A stretch of 6,480 bases of DNA from JBCCMB01 sp039026555 (GCA_039026555.1 JBCCMB010000153.1:1-6480), one strand, 5' to 3'; positions 1 to 5,987 are shown, counted from the stretch's first letter. The notes: a model not told the origin generated them from the sequence alone. A program made the numbers and translations.

Positions 1-89
1 ATGCCGCTTTCATGCGCGAGCATGCGCTCTACGGCGAGATGGGTCTTTCCCGTATTGGTGGGGCCGAGAACGGCGCGAAGATCCCCCAT
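1..89 (-). CDS. SUV3-like ATP-dependent RNA helicase, N-terminal fragment (runs off left edge)
   Basis: Only the first 29 codons are in the window. Translation from the ATG at 89 starts MGDLRAVLGPTNTGKTHLAV. Residues 9-16 (GPTNTGKT) form a Walker A nucleotide-binding loop. The GPTN(T/S)GKT version, very near the N-terminus, is typical of the SUV3/SUPV3L1 family of RNA helicases, which in mitochondria partner RNA-degrading enzymes; alphaproteobacteria carry cytoplasmic relatives. The start is supported by a GGGAGG ribosome-binding site at 95-100, five bases upstream. The frame stays open upstream to about 225, but it has no ATG there and reads as basic, non-helicase-like sequence. The gene follows the DUF3108 gene on the same strand after a 177-base gap, which contains its own promoter candidate. 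The helicase core, C-terminal domain and true length cannot be seen. Family assignment rests on this short but distinctive motif. Confidence 0.8.
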   Translation of the reverse strand, partial: MGDLRAVLGPTNTGKTHLAVERMLAHESG

Positions 90-132
90 GCGGGCCTCCC
101 AAACGCTACGCCTTTCAGTATGTCTTCGATGG

Positions 133-161
133 GATTTAGCGAGCTTTGGCGTGGAAGTCAG
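133..161 (-). promoter_or_regulatory. Candidate housekeeping promoter of the helicase gene
   Basis: Read on the minus strand, CTGACTT (155-161) is followed by 14 bases and then GCTAAATC (133-140). The second box matches the Caulobacter-type -10 consensus GCTANAWC exactly. The first matches TTGACGS at four of seven positions. Transcription would start near 126, giving a leader of about 37 bases before the ATG at 89. This suggests the helicase can be transcribed independently of the DUF3108 gene upstream of it. The call is by motif only. Confidence 0.45.
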
Positions 162-234
162 CCTTCTTCGCCGGGCGTTCGCATCTTCGCGTAGCGAACG
201 TGTCTTGTATAAATCATCGACGAATCAGCGACAT

Positions 235-256
235 TGACGCGTTCGCGCGTGCGTCA
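235..256. repeat. GC-rich inverted repeat downstream of the DUF3108 gene
   Basis: TGACGC (235-240) and GCGTCA (251-256) form a six-base inverted repeat around a 10-base loop. An alternative inner hairpin, ACGCG/TTCG/CGCGT, occupies 237-250. It lies just after the stop codon of the DUF3108 gene (minus strand), but no T-run follows it, so it is not a classical intrinsic terminator. It may pause polymerase or protect the 3' end of the RNA, or it may have no function. The inner 14 bases recur at 1385-1398. Confidence 0.3.
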
Positions 257-266
257 GTGATATCGG

Positions 267-1229
267 CTAGCCTTTGGGCGCGTCGCGATTAATGTCGGCT
301 CTGTCGAGCAGCTCAAGCGGCTCATAGGACATTTCTTTGGCTAACAGCGTAATCTTGCCACGTTTTTTCGAGCGCCCTTCGATCTTCACCGGCACGCGCG
401 CCTCGCCTGGGCCCATATCGGCCAGCACCATGACGAGCCATTTCAGATCGGCGCGTTCGCGGGCGAGTTCTTCGTCAGTCTTTTTCTTGAAGCCGGCGAC
501 TTGCTCATATTCGACTTTGCAGAAATAGGCTGGTCCGTTCCAGGCGCCTTCCTGGAAATCGCCGTGAAAACGCAGCGACAAATGCAGATTGTAGCGCTGC
601 TTGCCGTCAAACACGCGCGCGGTGCCGCGGCAGGGGTCGTCTTCGGTTGCATCGGGCCCAAGCGCCAGATTCATCAACGCCGATAATGGATCCATCGCCT
701 CCAGCTTTTGCTCCAGCGTGGCGGCTGGATCGCCTAAATCGCCGAATTCCGGGATGATCTCGACGCGAACATCTTCATCCTGATGTTCAACCGTGACTTT
801 CCGGTTCTTCTTCCCGTCATCGTCATTAGCTTTGTAGAGCTGCGGTTTGAGCCCGTCCGCCGTTACATATCCGGATGCGTCCAGCCAGGAGGAGTAATCC
901 GAAAACCAAGCGGCGATTCCGGCGGTGCGCGCGCGGGTGCGGATGAGATAGGTGTCCGGCTTCAGCTCTGCTTGGAAACTCGCGCGACCGACTAGGAATT
1001 GCGGCAGGCCCGAGGCGAGCGCGGCGTAGCCGCTCATGTTCACTTCTATGCGACGGCCTTCATCGCCCGCCAATATGCTGTCGATCGGCCGTATTGCGTT
1101 TAAACCAGGCTCGGAGGGTGCGGAGGAAGCCGTCACATCATCCTCGGCGGTCGCCGCGCCGACTGAAGCAGCGATAGCGACAAGGCTTGAGGTTAAGCCG
1201 ATCGGGAAGCGCGCGTTCAATTTGAGCAT
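267..1229 (-). CDS. Exported DUF3108 domain-containing protein
   Basis: This 320-residue protein has a classical Sec signal peptide at residues 1-28: basic start, hydrophobic core at about 9-25, and cleavage probably after AATA before EDD. It is therefore periplasmic or envelope-exposed. The remainder resembles the DUF3108 family, a beta-rich envelope domain of unknown biochemical role. Supporting signs are the conserved-looking MDPLSALM segment (179-186) followed by a cysteine (C200), VFDGKQRYNL (206-215) and a second cysteine in AYFCKVEY (C237). C200 and C237 are the only cysteines in the mature part and could form a disulfide. The C-terminal part is a run of short charged strands with no further recognisable domain. 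The ATG at 1229 begins directly with the signal peptide, though no strong ribosome-binding site precedes it. It is divergent from rpmB and upstream of the helicase, an arrangement that recurs in alphaproteobacteria. The family call is fairly secure; function is unknown. Confidence 0.85.
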   Translation of the reverse strand: MLKLNARFPIGLTSSLVAIAASVGAATAEDDVTASSAPSEPGLNAIRPIDSILAGDEGRRIEVNMSGYAALASGLPQFLVGRASFQAELKPDTYLIRTRARTAGIAAWFSDYSSWLDASGYVTADGLKPQLYKANDDDGKKNRKVTVEHQDEDVRVEIIPEFGDLGDPAATLEQKLEAMDPLSALMNLALGPDATEDDPCRGTARVFDGKQRYNLHLSLRFHGDFQEGAWNGPAYFCKVEYEQVAGFKKKTDEELARERADLKWLVMVLADMGPGEARVPVKIEGRSKKRGKITLLAKEMSYEPLELLDRADINRDAPKG

Positions 1230-1292
1230 ACCGGACGTCTACTTTCTCTATGCACGTCGTATAGGCCCCGCATCCTATGTCCAAGATAATGT

Positions 1293-1310
1293 TGTCAAAT
1301 TCCTGTCAAA
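1293..1310 (-). promoter_or_regulatory. Tandem TTGACA boxes upstream of the DUF3108 gene
   Basis: On the minus strand TTTGACA occurs twice with an 11-base period, about one helical turn. Each could be a -35 element. The better -10 partners are TATCTT (1283-1288) for the distal box and TAGGAT (1272-1277) for the proximal one. Both give a 15-base spacer, shorter than the optimum of about 17. The pair could instead be direct half-sites for a regulator. Which of these is true cannot be settled by reading. Confidence 0.3.
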
Positions 1311-1445
1311 ACCATCCCAGTCCGGCGCCGAAGCGGCCGATGCCGTCAAAACCGCGTCACAGATTGAAACAAAGCGCACGAGATACGCGTTCGCGCGTCC
1401 ATACGCGATCAGCGGCGCCGGCCTGCGGATTGCGGTTGTTCCTGC

Positions 1446-1474
1446 TTGACAGCGTAGCCCGTCGCCTTTAAGTC
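1446..1474 (+). promoter_or_regulatory. Candidate rpmB promoter
   Basis: A perfect TTGACA (1446-1451) is followed, after 17 bases, by TAAGTC (1469-1474), a weak -10. Transcription would begin near 1481, leaving a leader of about 105 bases before rpmB. A second possible -10, GCTAGACC at 1543-1550, fits the alphaproteobacterial GCTANAWC pattern with one mismatch but lacks a recognisable -35. A ribosomal protein gene should have a strong promoter, so one of these probably serves it. Confidence 0.35.
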
Positions 1475-1585
1475 CCGCGCTTCGATTTCAACAGAATTCG
1501 GCGGGGATTTCGGCGGCATGCGCGTCGGGCTCAGCCATCGTCGCTAGACCTCCTTAAGCGGCGAGATTTTTAGAGAGTGACGCAA

Positions 1586-1870
1586 ATGTCTCGGCAATGC
1601 GAACTGACCGGCATCAAACCGATGGTCGGCAATAATGTCAGCCACTCGAACCGCAAGACCAAGCGGCGGTTCTTGCCGAATTTGATCAATGTCACCCTGC
1701 GGTCCGAAGCGCTGGGTCAAGACTATAAGCTGCGCATCGCCGCGTCAGCGCTTCGCACGGTGGACAAGCGTGGCGGATTGGACCCCTTCCTGATGAAGGC
1801 AAAGGATGAGGATCTGTCGCAGCGCGTGCTGAAAATCAAACGCGAAGTCGCAAAAGCGGCCGCGGCCTAA
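1586..1870 (+). CDS. rpmB: Large ribosomal subunit protein bL28
   Basis: This 94-residue protein is a component of the 50S ribosomal subunit. The start MSRQCELTGIKPMVGNNVSH is the usual bL28 opening. It is followed by the basic segment SNRKTKRRFLPNL (22-34), a central RNA-binding stretch, and the typical TVDKRGGLDPFL. Length fits the alphaproteobacterial form. It has one cysteine (C5), not paired CXXC motifs, so it is the zinc-independent type. I chose the ATG at 1586 because the protein then begins as its relatives do and GAGAG (1573-1577) lies eight bases upstream. A GTG at 1577 in the same frame would add only three residues and would overlap that site. The gene is monocistronic: it is divergent from the DUF3108 gene, and a hairpin terminator starts 23 bases after its stop codon. 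Confidence 0.97.
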   Translation: MSRQCELTGIKPMVGNNVSHSNRKTKRRFLPNLINVTLRSEALGQDYKLRIAASALRTVDKRGGLDPFLMKAKDEDLSQRVLKIKREVAKAAAA

Positions 1871-1892
1871 ACTGTTTCCAGTTTCGGATTTT

Positions 1893-1922
1893 AAAAACGC
1901 GTCTCGCAAGAGGCGCGTTTTT
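1893..1922. terminator. Bidirectional intrinsic terminator between rpmB and the lyase gene
   Basis: A 13-base-pair stem (1893-1905 with 1910-1922, one G-U pair on the plus strand) is closed by a GCAA tetraloop of the stable GNRA type. The stem ends in A-runs on the left and T-runs on the right, extended by TGTTT at 1922-1926. Either transcript therefore meets a GC-rich hairpin followed by U residues. It lies 22 bases after the rpmB stop codon and 13 bases after the stop codon of the convergent lyase gene, so it probably ends both. Confidence 0.9.
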
Positions 1923-1935
1923 GTTTAAGCGGGTG

Positions 1936-2991
1936 CTAGAGCCCGTAAGCGGACGCCATATCGGGATCTTTCTTCGCCACTTGCTTGGCAAGATCGACAA
2001 TCACTTTGGCCTGTTTCCACGTGGCGTCGTCTTGCATTTTGCCGTCCAACATCGCCACGCCTGATCCGTCCGGCATAGCTTCTAAAATCCGCACGGCGAA
2101 TTTTACTTCGTCGGGATCCGGCGAGAACACCTTTTTCGCGATGGCGATCTGGTTGGGGTGCAGCGACCACGCGCCGGAGCAGCCCATCAAAAACGCGTTT
2201 TTGAACTGTTGTTCGCAAGCGTCCAAATCCGAAATGTCGCCAAAGGGCCCATAGAAGGATTTAATTCCCGCGGACGCGCAGGCGTCCACCATTCTAGCGA
2301 TGGTGTAATGCCATAAATCCTGCTGCGCGGCGGCGCGGGGCTTGTCGCCGTCAGGGTCTTCAATGACGCGATACATGGGATGTCCGCCGCCGACGCGCGT
2401 CGTTTTCATCGCCCGAGACGCCGCCAGATCCGCCGGACCGAGCGAGACGCCCTGCATCCGGGGCGAGGCGAGCGCGATCTCCTCGACGTTTTTGACGCCC
2501 TCAGCCGTCTCCAAAATCGCATGGATCATGATGGGCGTTTGAACCTCGGCTTTTGCTTCCAGCTGCGCCAGCAATTGATCCAGATAGTGGATATCCCATG
2601 CGCCCTCGACCATGGGCAGCATCATCACGTCCAGCTTGTCGCCGATCTCGGTGACGATGGTGGTGACATCATCCAGGCACCAAGGCGATTTGAGTGAATT
2701 GATACGGGTCCAAAGGCCGGTGCCCATGGCTTTAAAATCGGTGGCTTTCGTCATTTCAACGAAACCGTCGCGCGCGGCTTGTTTCGCGTCGGCAGGAATG
2801 GCGTCTTCCAGATTACCCAGGACGACGTCCGCTTGTTCTGCGATTTGCGGAACTTTCGCGCGCACTTTTTCCAAGTGCGGCGGTACAAAATGGATCATCC
2901 GCTCCAGCGTCGCCGGCAGCTCACGCATCGGCGCCGGAGCGCCCAACGCGAGCGATTGATAGAAAAGGCGCGGCGATTTGCTGGCGGACAT
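1936..2991 (-). CDS. Malyl-CoA lyase-like CoA ester lyase (HpcH/HpaI aldolase family)
   Basis: The 351-residue protein belongs to the HpcH/HpaI aldolase/citrate lyase superfamily and resembles bacterial L-malyl-CoA/beta-methylmalyl-CoA lyases, which cleave or condense CoA thioesters with glyoxylate using a metal ion. Visible family signatures are NLEDAIP (60-66), TRIN with R96, the metal-ligand glutamate E161 in ILETAEGV, the metal-ligand aspartate D188 in SLGPADLAAS, YGPFGD (247-252) and SLHPNQIAIA (276-285). D321 in QDDATWKQA aligns by eye with the catalytic C-terminal aspartate of malyl-CoA lyase. The ATG at 2991 has GGGAG eight bases upstream; the frame could extend to a TTG at 3006, but that overlaps this site. 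It is about 30 residues longer than the Rhodobacter enzyme. It follows xerD by 85 bases and converges on rpmB. No neighbour belongs to the ethylmalonyl-CoA or 3-hydroxypropionate pathways, so the substrate (malyl-CoA, methylmalyl-CoA, citramalyl-CoA, or a thioesterase role) is open. Confidence 0.85.
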   Translation of the reverse strand: MSASKSPRLFYQSLALGAPAPMRELPATLERMIHFVPPHLEKVRAKVPQIAEQADVVLGNLEDAIPADAKQAARDGFVEMTKATDFKAMGTGLWTRINSLKSPWCLDDVTTIVTEIGDKLDVMMLPMVEGAWDIHYLDQLLAQLEAKAEVQTPIMIHAILETAEGVKNVEEIALASPRMQGVSLGPADLAASRAMKTTRVGGGHPMYRVIEDPDGDKPRAAAQQDLWHYTIARMVDACASAGIKSFYGPFGDISDLDACEQQFKNAFLMGCSGAWSLHPNQIAIAKKVFSPDPDEVKFAVRILEAMPDGSGVAMLDGKMQDDATWKQAKVIVDLAKQVAKKDPDMASAYGL

Positions 2992-3020
2992 AAGGCGGGC
3001 TCCCAATTATGTTTTGGCGG

Positions 3021-3049
3021 AAGCTAGAGCGCATGTTGCAGTGCGTCAA
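3021..3049 (-). promoter_or_regulatory. Candidate promoter of the lyase gene
   Basis: In the 85-base gap between xerD and the lyase, the minus strand carries TTGACGC (3043-3049), a perfect match to TTGACGS. After 12 bases comes GCTCTAGC (3023-3030), which matches GCTANAWC at five of seven fixed positions. Classical spacing also works: TTGACG, 17 bases, TAGCTT. The start would be near 3013, giving a leader of about 20 bases. The -35 box sits in a small palindrome (GCGT, CAA, ACGC at 3043-3053). The lyase can thus be expressed separately from xerD. Confidence 0.5.
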
Positions 3050-3076
3050 ACGCCGATCGACGAACCTCGCTTGGCC

Positions 3077-3991
3077 TTAGCTTTGCGCCAATGGATGGGC
3101 GGTCTCCAATAAGCGTTTCAGCTCGTCGGTCATCACATGCGTGTAGATTTGCGTGGTGGAGATGTTCGAATGTCCCAGCAACATTTGCACCGACCGAAGA
3201 TCTGCGCCGCCGGATAATAAATGGGTCGCAAAAGCGTGGCGGAGCGCATGCGGCGTAACGCGTTTGGGGGCGATGCCGGCGTTAATCGCGAGGTCTTCGA
3301 GGATTTGCGCCAACCGCCGACGGGTCAACGCGCCGGACTTTCCGCGGGAGGGAAAGACACGTTTGTCCGCCGCTTTTCGCGCCGCGCCCTTCGGCAAAAA
3401 GCTCTCCCGGACGTCCAAATAATCCGCCAGCGCCGTGCGCGCCGCTTTTCCGAGCGGCGCAAGGCGTTCCTTGCCGCCCTTGCCGCGGATGATCAACGCG
3501 GTTTCCTTGCCCTTCGGCAGGCTGGCGAGCGGCAATTCGCACGCTTCGCTGGCGCGCAGGCCTGCGCCGTAGAGTAATTCCAGCAAGCATCGATCCCGAC
3601 GATCGGTGGGTGTGTCGTCTTTGGTGAGGTCTAATAGCGCCGCAACTTCCTCGCGGCTCAGCACATCCGGCGGCGTGCGGCCGACCGCCGGACCGTCCAG
3701 GCGGGATGTGGGGTCGTCGTCCCGGCCGCTGTCTTCTAGCTCAAAGCGAAAAAAGCGACGAAGGGAAGACAGACGACGCGCCGCTGTCGCATCCGATAGG
3801 CCGCGTCCGGACAAATCGCGCAGATATTTAGCAAGCGCGTCATTGTCGGCGTCCACCAAGCTGGTTCCGTCAGCGCGCAGAAAAGCGGAGGCGTCCTCTA
3901 AATCACGTTGATAGGCGGCTAGCGTGTTCGCGGCGGCGCCGCGCTCGGCGCTCATCATCTCGATAAAGGCTTCGATCCGGCGCGCGTCCAT
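3077..3991 (-). CDS. xerD: Site-specific tyrosine recombinase XerD
   Basis: This is a 304-residue tyrosine recombinase of normal Xer length. With XerC, XerD resolves chromosome dimers at dif during cell division. Residues 1-105 form the N-terminal SAM-like core-binding domain (IEAFIEMMSAERGAAANTL, then a basic RRLSSLRRFFRF stretch). Residues 110-304 form the catalytic domain. All six catalytic positions are present: R146 (GLRASE), K171 (RGKGGKER), H248 and R251 (TPHALRHAF), H274 (LLGHSNISTTQ) and nucleophile Y283 (IYTHV). The spacing closely follows Escherichia coli XerD, and the aroK-proximal location also favours XerD over XerC. I chose the ATG at 3991 because it starts the core-binding domain; GTG at 3997 (two residues longer) is equally possible. 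Neither has a clear ribosome-binding site, and the stop codon of the 581-residue protein lies only seven bases upstream, so translation is probably coupled. It is housekeeping, not a mobile-element integrase. Confidence 0.93.
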   Translation of the reverse strand: MDARRIEAFIEMMSAERGAAANTLAAYQRDLEDASAFLRADGTSLVDADNDALAKYLRDLSGRGLSDATAARRLSSLRRFFRFELEDSGRDDDPTSRLDGPAVGRTPPDVLSREEVAALLDLTKDDTPTDRRDRCLLELLYGAGLRASEACELPLASLPKGKETALIIRGKGGKERLAPLGKAARTALADYLDVRESFLPKGAARKAADKRVFPSRGKSGALTRRRLAQILEDLAINAGIAPKRVTPHALRHAFATHLLSGGADLRSVQMLLGHSNISTTQIYTHVMTDELKRLLETAHPLAQS

Positions 3992-3998
3992 CGGCACG

Positions 3999-5744
3999 CT
4001 AGAGTCCGAATTGTGGAGACAAGGCTTCCATCGCCAATGCGCGCGCGTCGTCTTCAAAACCTGCGCTGGCGAGGATGGACAACACCATGCCCAGTCCGCC
4101 GGCTTCAGCCGCTGCAGGATCGCCTCCCATCGCCACTAGACTTGCGAGCGCAGCTTCGCCCAGCACGCCGGCCGCCGCCGCCGATTGGATCGCTGCGACA
4201 TCTCCGTATCCGATTGCGCGCCCCACATCGCTGTCGGCGCGGGCGAGGATTTCGCGCGCCTCGGATGGCATCGCCTTTCCCAGCGCCGAATAGATATGAA
4301 GAACGCGCGCCGTCTCCGCTTCGGTCTCGCCATCCATATGCGCTGTGAGCCGCAAAGCGGCGTCTTTCGCCGCCGCATCTCCGATCTCCGCGCCGGCGAT
4401 GACAAGCAGGGCGTCAATGCGCGCCTTCGTCCATTCCGGAAAGACAAAAGCAGGTTCAGGCGCAGCTTGCGGCTCGACCTCGTCTAGCAGCATCTCGTCC
4501 GTCGCCGTCGGGAGAAGATCAATCGCGCCCTGATCATCGGTCTCTAGCGAGATATCAATCAACTCAACCGGTTCGGGCTCGGGCGGCGGCGGGGGATCCA
4601 TCGCGCCGCGCCAGGCGCGGGCGCGGTCAAGATCGCCGGAGACCAAGGCGGCGCGCGCAAACACCTCTGCATAAGGGGTTGTTTCCGGGGATGGCGCGAT
4701 CTGAACCAATTCCGATGTCAGCAGCGTTGAGGCTAAACGAAACGCGGCGAAGGATTGGCCTTCAACGTCCAACACGCCGGCAAGACCGGCCGCCTTTGCT
4801 TCAACATCCAAGAGAGGGTCTTCAAAGAGATCCGTCGCTTGTTCCAAAGCGGTTCGGGTGAGCGCTGGTGCGTCCTCCTCCAAGGCGGGGGTGGGCCGTA
4901 TCAGGATATCGCGCGCCGTCTTGGCCGGCAGTTTTCCCGCCAAAGCCGCATTAAAGGCGGCCGATACACGCAAGTCTTCGCCAATGTCCGCGCGCGTTGC
5001 GATCATGGCCGCAATATCAGGCGCGACAAAGTCCATGGAGTTATCGGCAGGCTCCAAATCTGCAAAAATTGAAGCTTCTGCATGCAATCCGGACGAATAG
5101 TCTGCGACGGGCTTAGGGTCGTTCGGCGCGTCGACGCTCTTTAGCGCGGCGCGGATCCAAGCGTCTTCGATCCCGCTTGACCGCGCGACTTCCAAAGTCA
5201 GTTCGGCGGCCGCCAATTCGCCTGCGGCGGCGAAGCAAAGCGCACGCAGTTTGAGCCAAAAGGCGTCTTCTTCGTTAAATGCATCCGCTTCAGCGCAGGC
5301 TTCGCTCAAACGGCCTGCGGCGAGATCGCGGTCGACACGCTCGGCAAGCCCGTCCGACGCCCAATCCTTGCCTGTAAAACGCAGTTTTAAGTCGATCGCT
5401 TTTTCGCCCTCGCCCAGAGCGTGCAGCAAGGACAAACGGCCCAGAATCAAAGCCGCGTCCGCGCCCGTCGGTCCACGGCCCGAAGACAAAAGCGTCCTGC
5501 GAAGCAAATCGGCGCTGGCGGGGCTGAGCGCAGAGACGTCGATCTGCGCCATCAGATCTTCCAAACGGATAGCGGACGCGCCGTCCCAAAGCGTAGAAGG
5601 CAATGCGCCGTCGGCGCCGCCCAGCCAGCCGACGCCCCATGGGTCCACCTGGGTCAGCGGTCCGGAAGTTGTGATTTCGGCGTTCGCCTGCATCGCGGCG
5701 AGAGACGCCGCGCCGACAAAAGCCGCCTTAGCGCCCGCCCACAT
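3999..5744 (-). CDS. Exported alpha-helical protein of unknown function, upstream of xerD
   Basis: I do not recognise this 581-residue protein. Residues 1-22 form a signal peptide (basic residue near the start, alanine-rich core, probable cleavage after ANA before EIT), so it should be periplasmic or envelope-associated. The mature part is rich in alanine, leucine, aspartate and glutamate and looks almost wholly helical. Repeated helix pairs such as FWLKLRALCFAAAGELAAAE (about 162-181) and VFARAALVSGDLDRARAWRG (about 361-380) suggest a TPR-like solenoid. A proline/glutamate linker (PPPPPEPEP, 384-392) and an acidic stretch to about 432 separate it from a second helical region (433-581). No catalytic motif is visible. 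The ATG at 5744 is preceded by TGGAGG with a six-to-seven-base gap and opens the signal peptide; a GTG at 5768 in frame is less likely. It overlaps the small membrane-peptide gene upstream by 17 bases and ends seven bases before xerD. It could be an envelope scaffold; the function is not inferable. Confidence 0.85.
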   Translation of the reverse strand: MWAGAKAAFVGAASLAAMQANAEITTSGPLTQVDPWGVGWLGGADGALPSTLWDGASAIRLEDLMAQIDVSALSPASADLLRRTLLSSGRGPTGADAALILGRLSLLHALGEGEKAIDLKLRFTGKDWASDGLAERVDRDLAAGRLSEACAEADAFNEEDAFWLKLRALCFAAAGELAAAELTLEVARSSGIEDAWIRAALKSVDAPNDPKPVADYSSGLHAEASIFADLEPADNSMDFVAPDIAAMIATRADIGEDLRVSAAFNAALAGKLPAKTARDILIRPTPALEEDAPALTRTALEQATDLFEDPLLDVEAKAAGLAGVLDVEGQSFAAFRLASTLLTSELVQIAPSPETTPYAEVFARAALVSGDLDRARAWRGAMDPPPPPEPEPVELIDISLETDDQGAIDLLPTATDEMLLDEVEPQAAPEPAFVFPEWTKARIDALLVIAGAEIGDAAAKDAALRLTAHMDGETEAETARVLHIYSALGKAMPSEAREILARADSDVGRAIGYGDVAAIQSAAAAGVLGEAALASLVAMGGDPAAAEAGGLGMVLSILASAGFEDDARALAMEALSPQFGL

Positions 5745-5868
5745 TTTGCGCCTCCACGCGAATCTCACCTACGGACGGCACGTTTTTTTCCGCCTTATCG
5801 GCAAAGTAAAACAATCCGCCGACAATCCCCGCCGTGACGACGCTTAGGCCGATCAGCCATTTTTTCAT
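5728..5868 (-). CDS. Small single-pass membrane peptide, 46 residues
   Basis: A short frame begins with ATG at 5868 after a strong AAAGGAG site eight bases upstream and ends with TAA at 5728-5730. The peptide starts MKKWLIGLSVVTAGIVGGLF: two lysines, then a hydrophobic helix of about 19 residues (4-22), then a polar, mostly charged tail (YFADKAEKN, then PSVGEIRVEAQNVGGR). This looks like an inner-membrane anchor with the tail probably in the periplasm; an uncleaved signal is more likely than a cleaved one because no AXA site follows. It shares its last 17 bases, in another frame, with the start of the 581-residue exported protein, and that protein's ribosome-binding site lies inside this gene. 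This suggests coupled translation and perhaps a shared job at the inner membrane. I know no named family for it. The ribosome-binding site, sensible topology and overlap support a real gene; length alone does not. Confidence 0.7.
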   Translation of the reverse strand: MKKWLIGLSVVTAGIVGGLFYFADKAEKNVPSVGEIRVEAQNVGGR

Positions 5869-5938
5869 GCCGCTTTCTCCTTTAAACCGCCCTTGGGACG
5901 TTCAGCTCGCCCCTTCTAGGACAGGTGCGGTCTCAAAT

Positions 5939-5965
5939 TTGCTCCCCGTCGTCACCAGGTATAAG
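5939..5965 (+). promoter_or_regulatory. Weak candidate promoter for aroK
   Basis: TTGCTCC (5939-5945), 12 bases, then GGTATAAG (5958-5965) is a partial fit to the TTGACGS and GCTANAWC pair, with four and five of seven positions matching. Transcription would start near 5972, about 28 bases before the GTG start. No better candidate is visible in the 131-base divergent gap. Confidence 0.3.
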
Positions 5966-5987
5966 CGTGTCCCGGATAAATCGGCAA
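5959..5987 (-). promoter_or_regulatory. Candidate promoter of the small peptide, exported protein and xerD operon
   Basis: On the minus strand TTGCCGA (5981-5987), 14 bases, then GCTTATAC (5959-5966) matches each half of the Caulobacter-type consensus at five of seven positions. The start would be near 5952, with a leader of about 84 bases. Its -10 box overlaps the aroK -10 candidate on the other strand, so the two promoters would be back to back and might compete. Confidence 0.35.

Larger units (their letters stand above)
1230..1585. other. Divergent intergenic region between the DUF3108 gene and rpmB
   Basis: This 356-base spacer separates two divergent starts. I see no convincing gene in it: the open frames crossing it have arginine/serine-rich translations and no ribosome-binding site. 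Its contents are two TTGACA boxes on the minus strand (1293-1298 and 1304-1309, 11 bases apart), a 14-base sequence shared with 237-250 (1385-1398), a TTGACA on the plus strand at 1446-1451, a GCTAGACC box at 1543-1550, and CCTCCTT at 1549-1555 in the rpmB leader. It must hold promoters for both flanking genes. The stretch between about 1310 and 1440 shows nothing I can name. Confidence 0.6.

Noticed and set aside
1..237. Plus-strand open frame of 78 codons at the left edge
   Set aside because: It is rich in arginine and serine and lies antisense to the start of the helicase gene, which has a proper motif and ribosome-binding site. It is a shadow frame.
235..256. Intrinsic terminator after the DUF3108 gene
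   Set aside because: The hairpin is plausible but no T-run follows on the minus strand, so it is listed only as an inverted repeat.
1036..1449. Plus-strand open frame of 137 codons across the DUF3108 start and the divergent spacer
   Set aside because: Its first half is antisense to the DUF3108 signal peptide region, there is no ribosome-binding site and no recognisable motif.
1498..1518. Direct repeat TTCGGCGG in the rpmB leader
   Set aside because: The two copies are short and imperfectly spaced and lie in locally CG-rich DNA, so chance is a sufficient explanation.
3077..3991. Tyrosine recombinase as the sign of an integrated mobile element
   Set aside because: Length, catalytic spacing and the aroK neighbourhood fit housekeeping XerD. 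There are no attachment-site repeats, tRNA or phage genes nearby.
3992..4057. Extended XerD start at 4057, adding 22 residues
   Set aside because: The extra residues overlap the upstream gene, do not resemble Xer N-termini and lack a ribosome-binding site.
5251..5847. Plus-strand open frame of 198 codons
   Set aside because: It lies antisense to the exported protein and the small peptide. The serine/alanine/arginine-rich translation is typical of a GC-rich antisense frame.
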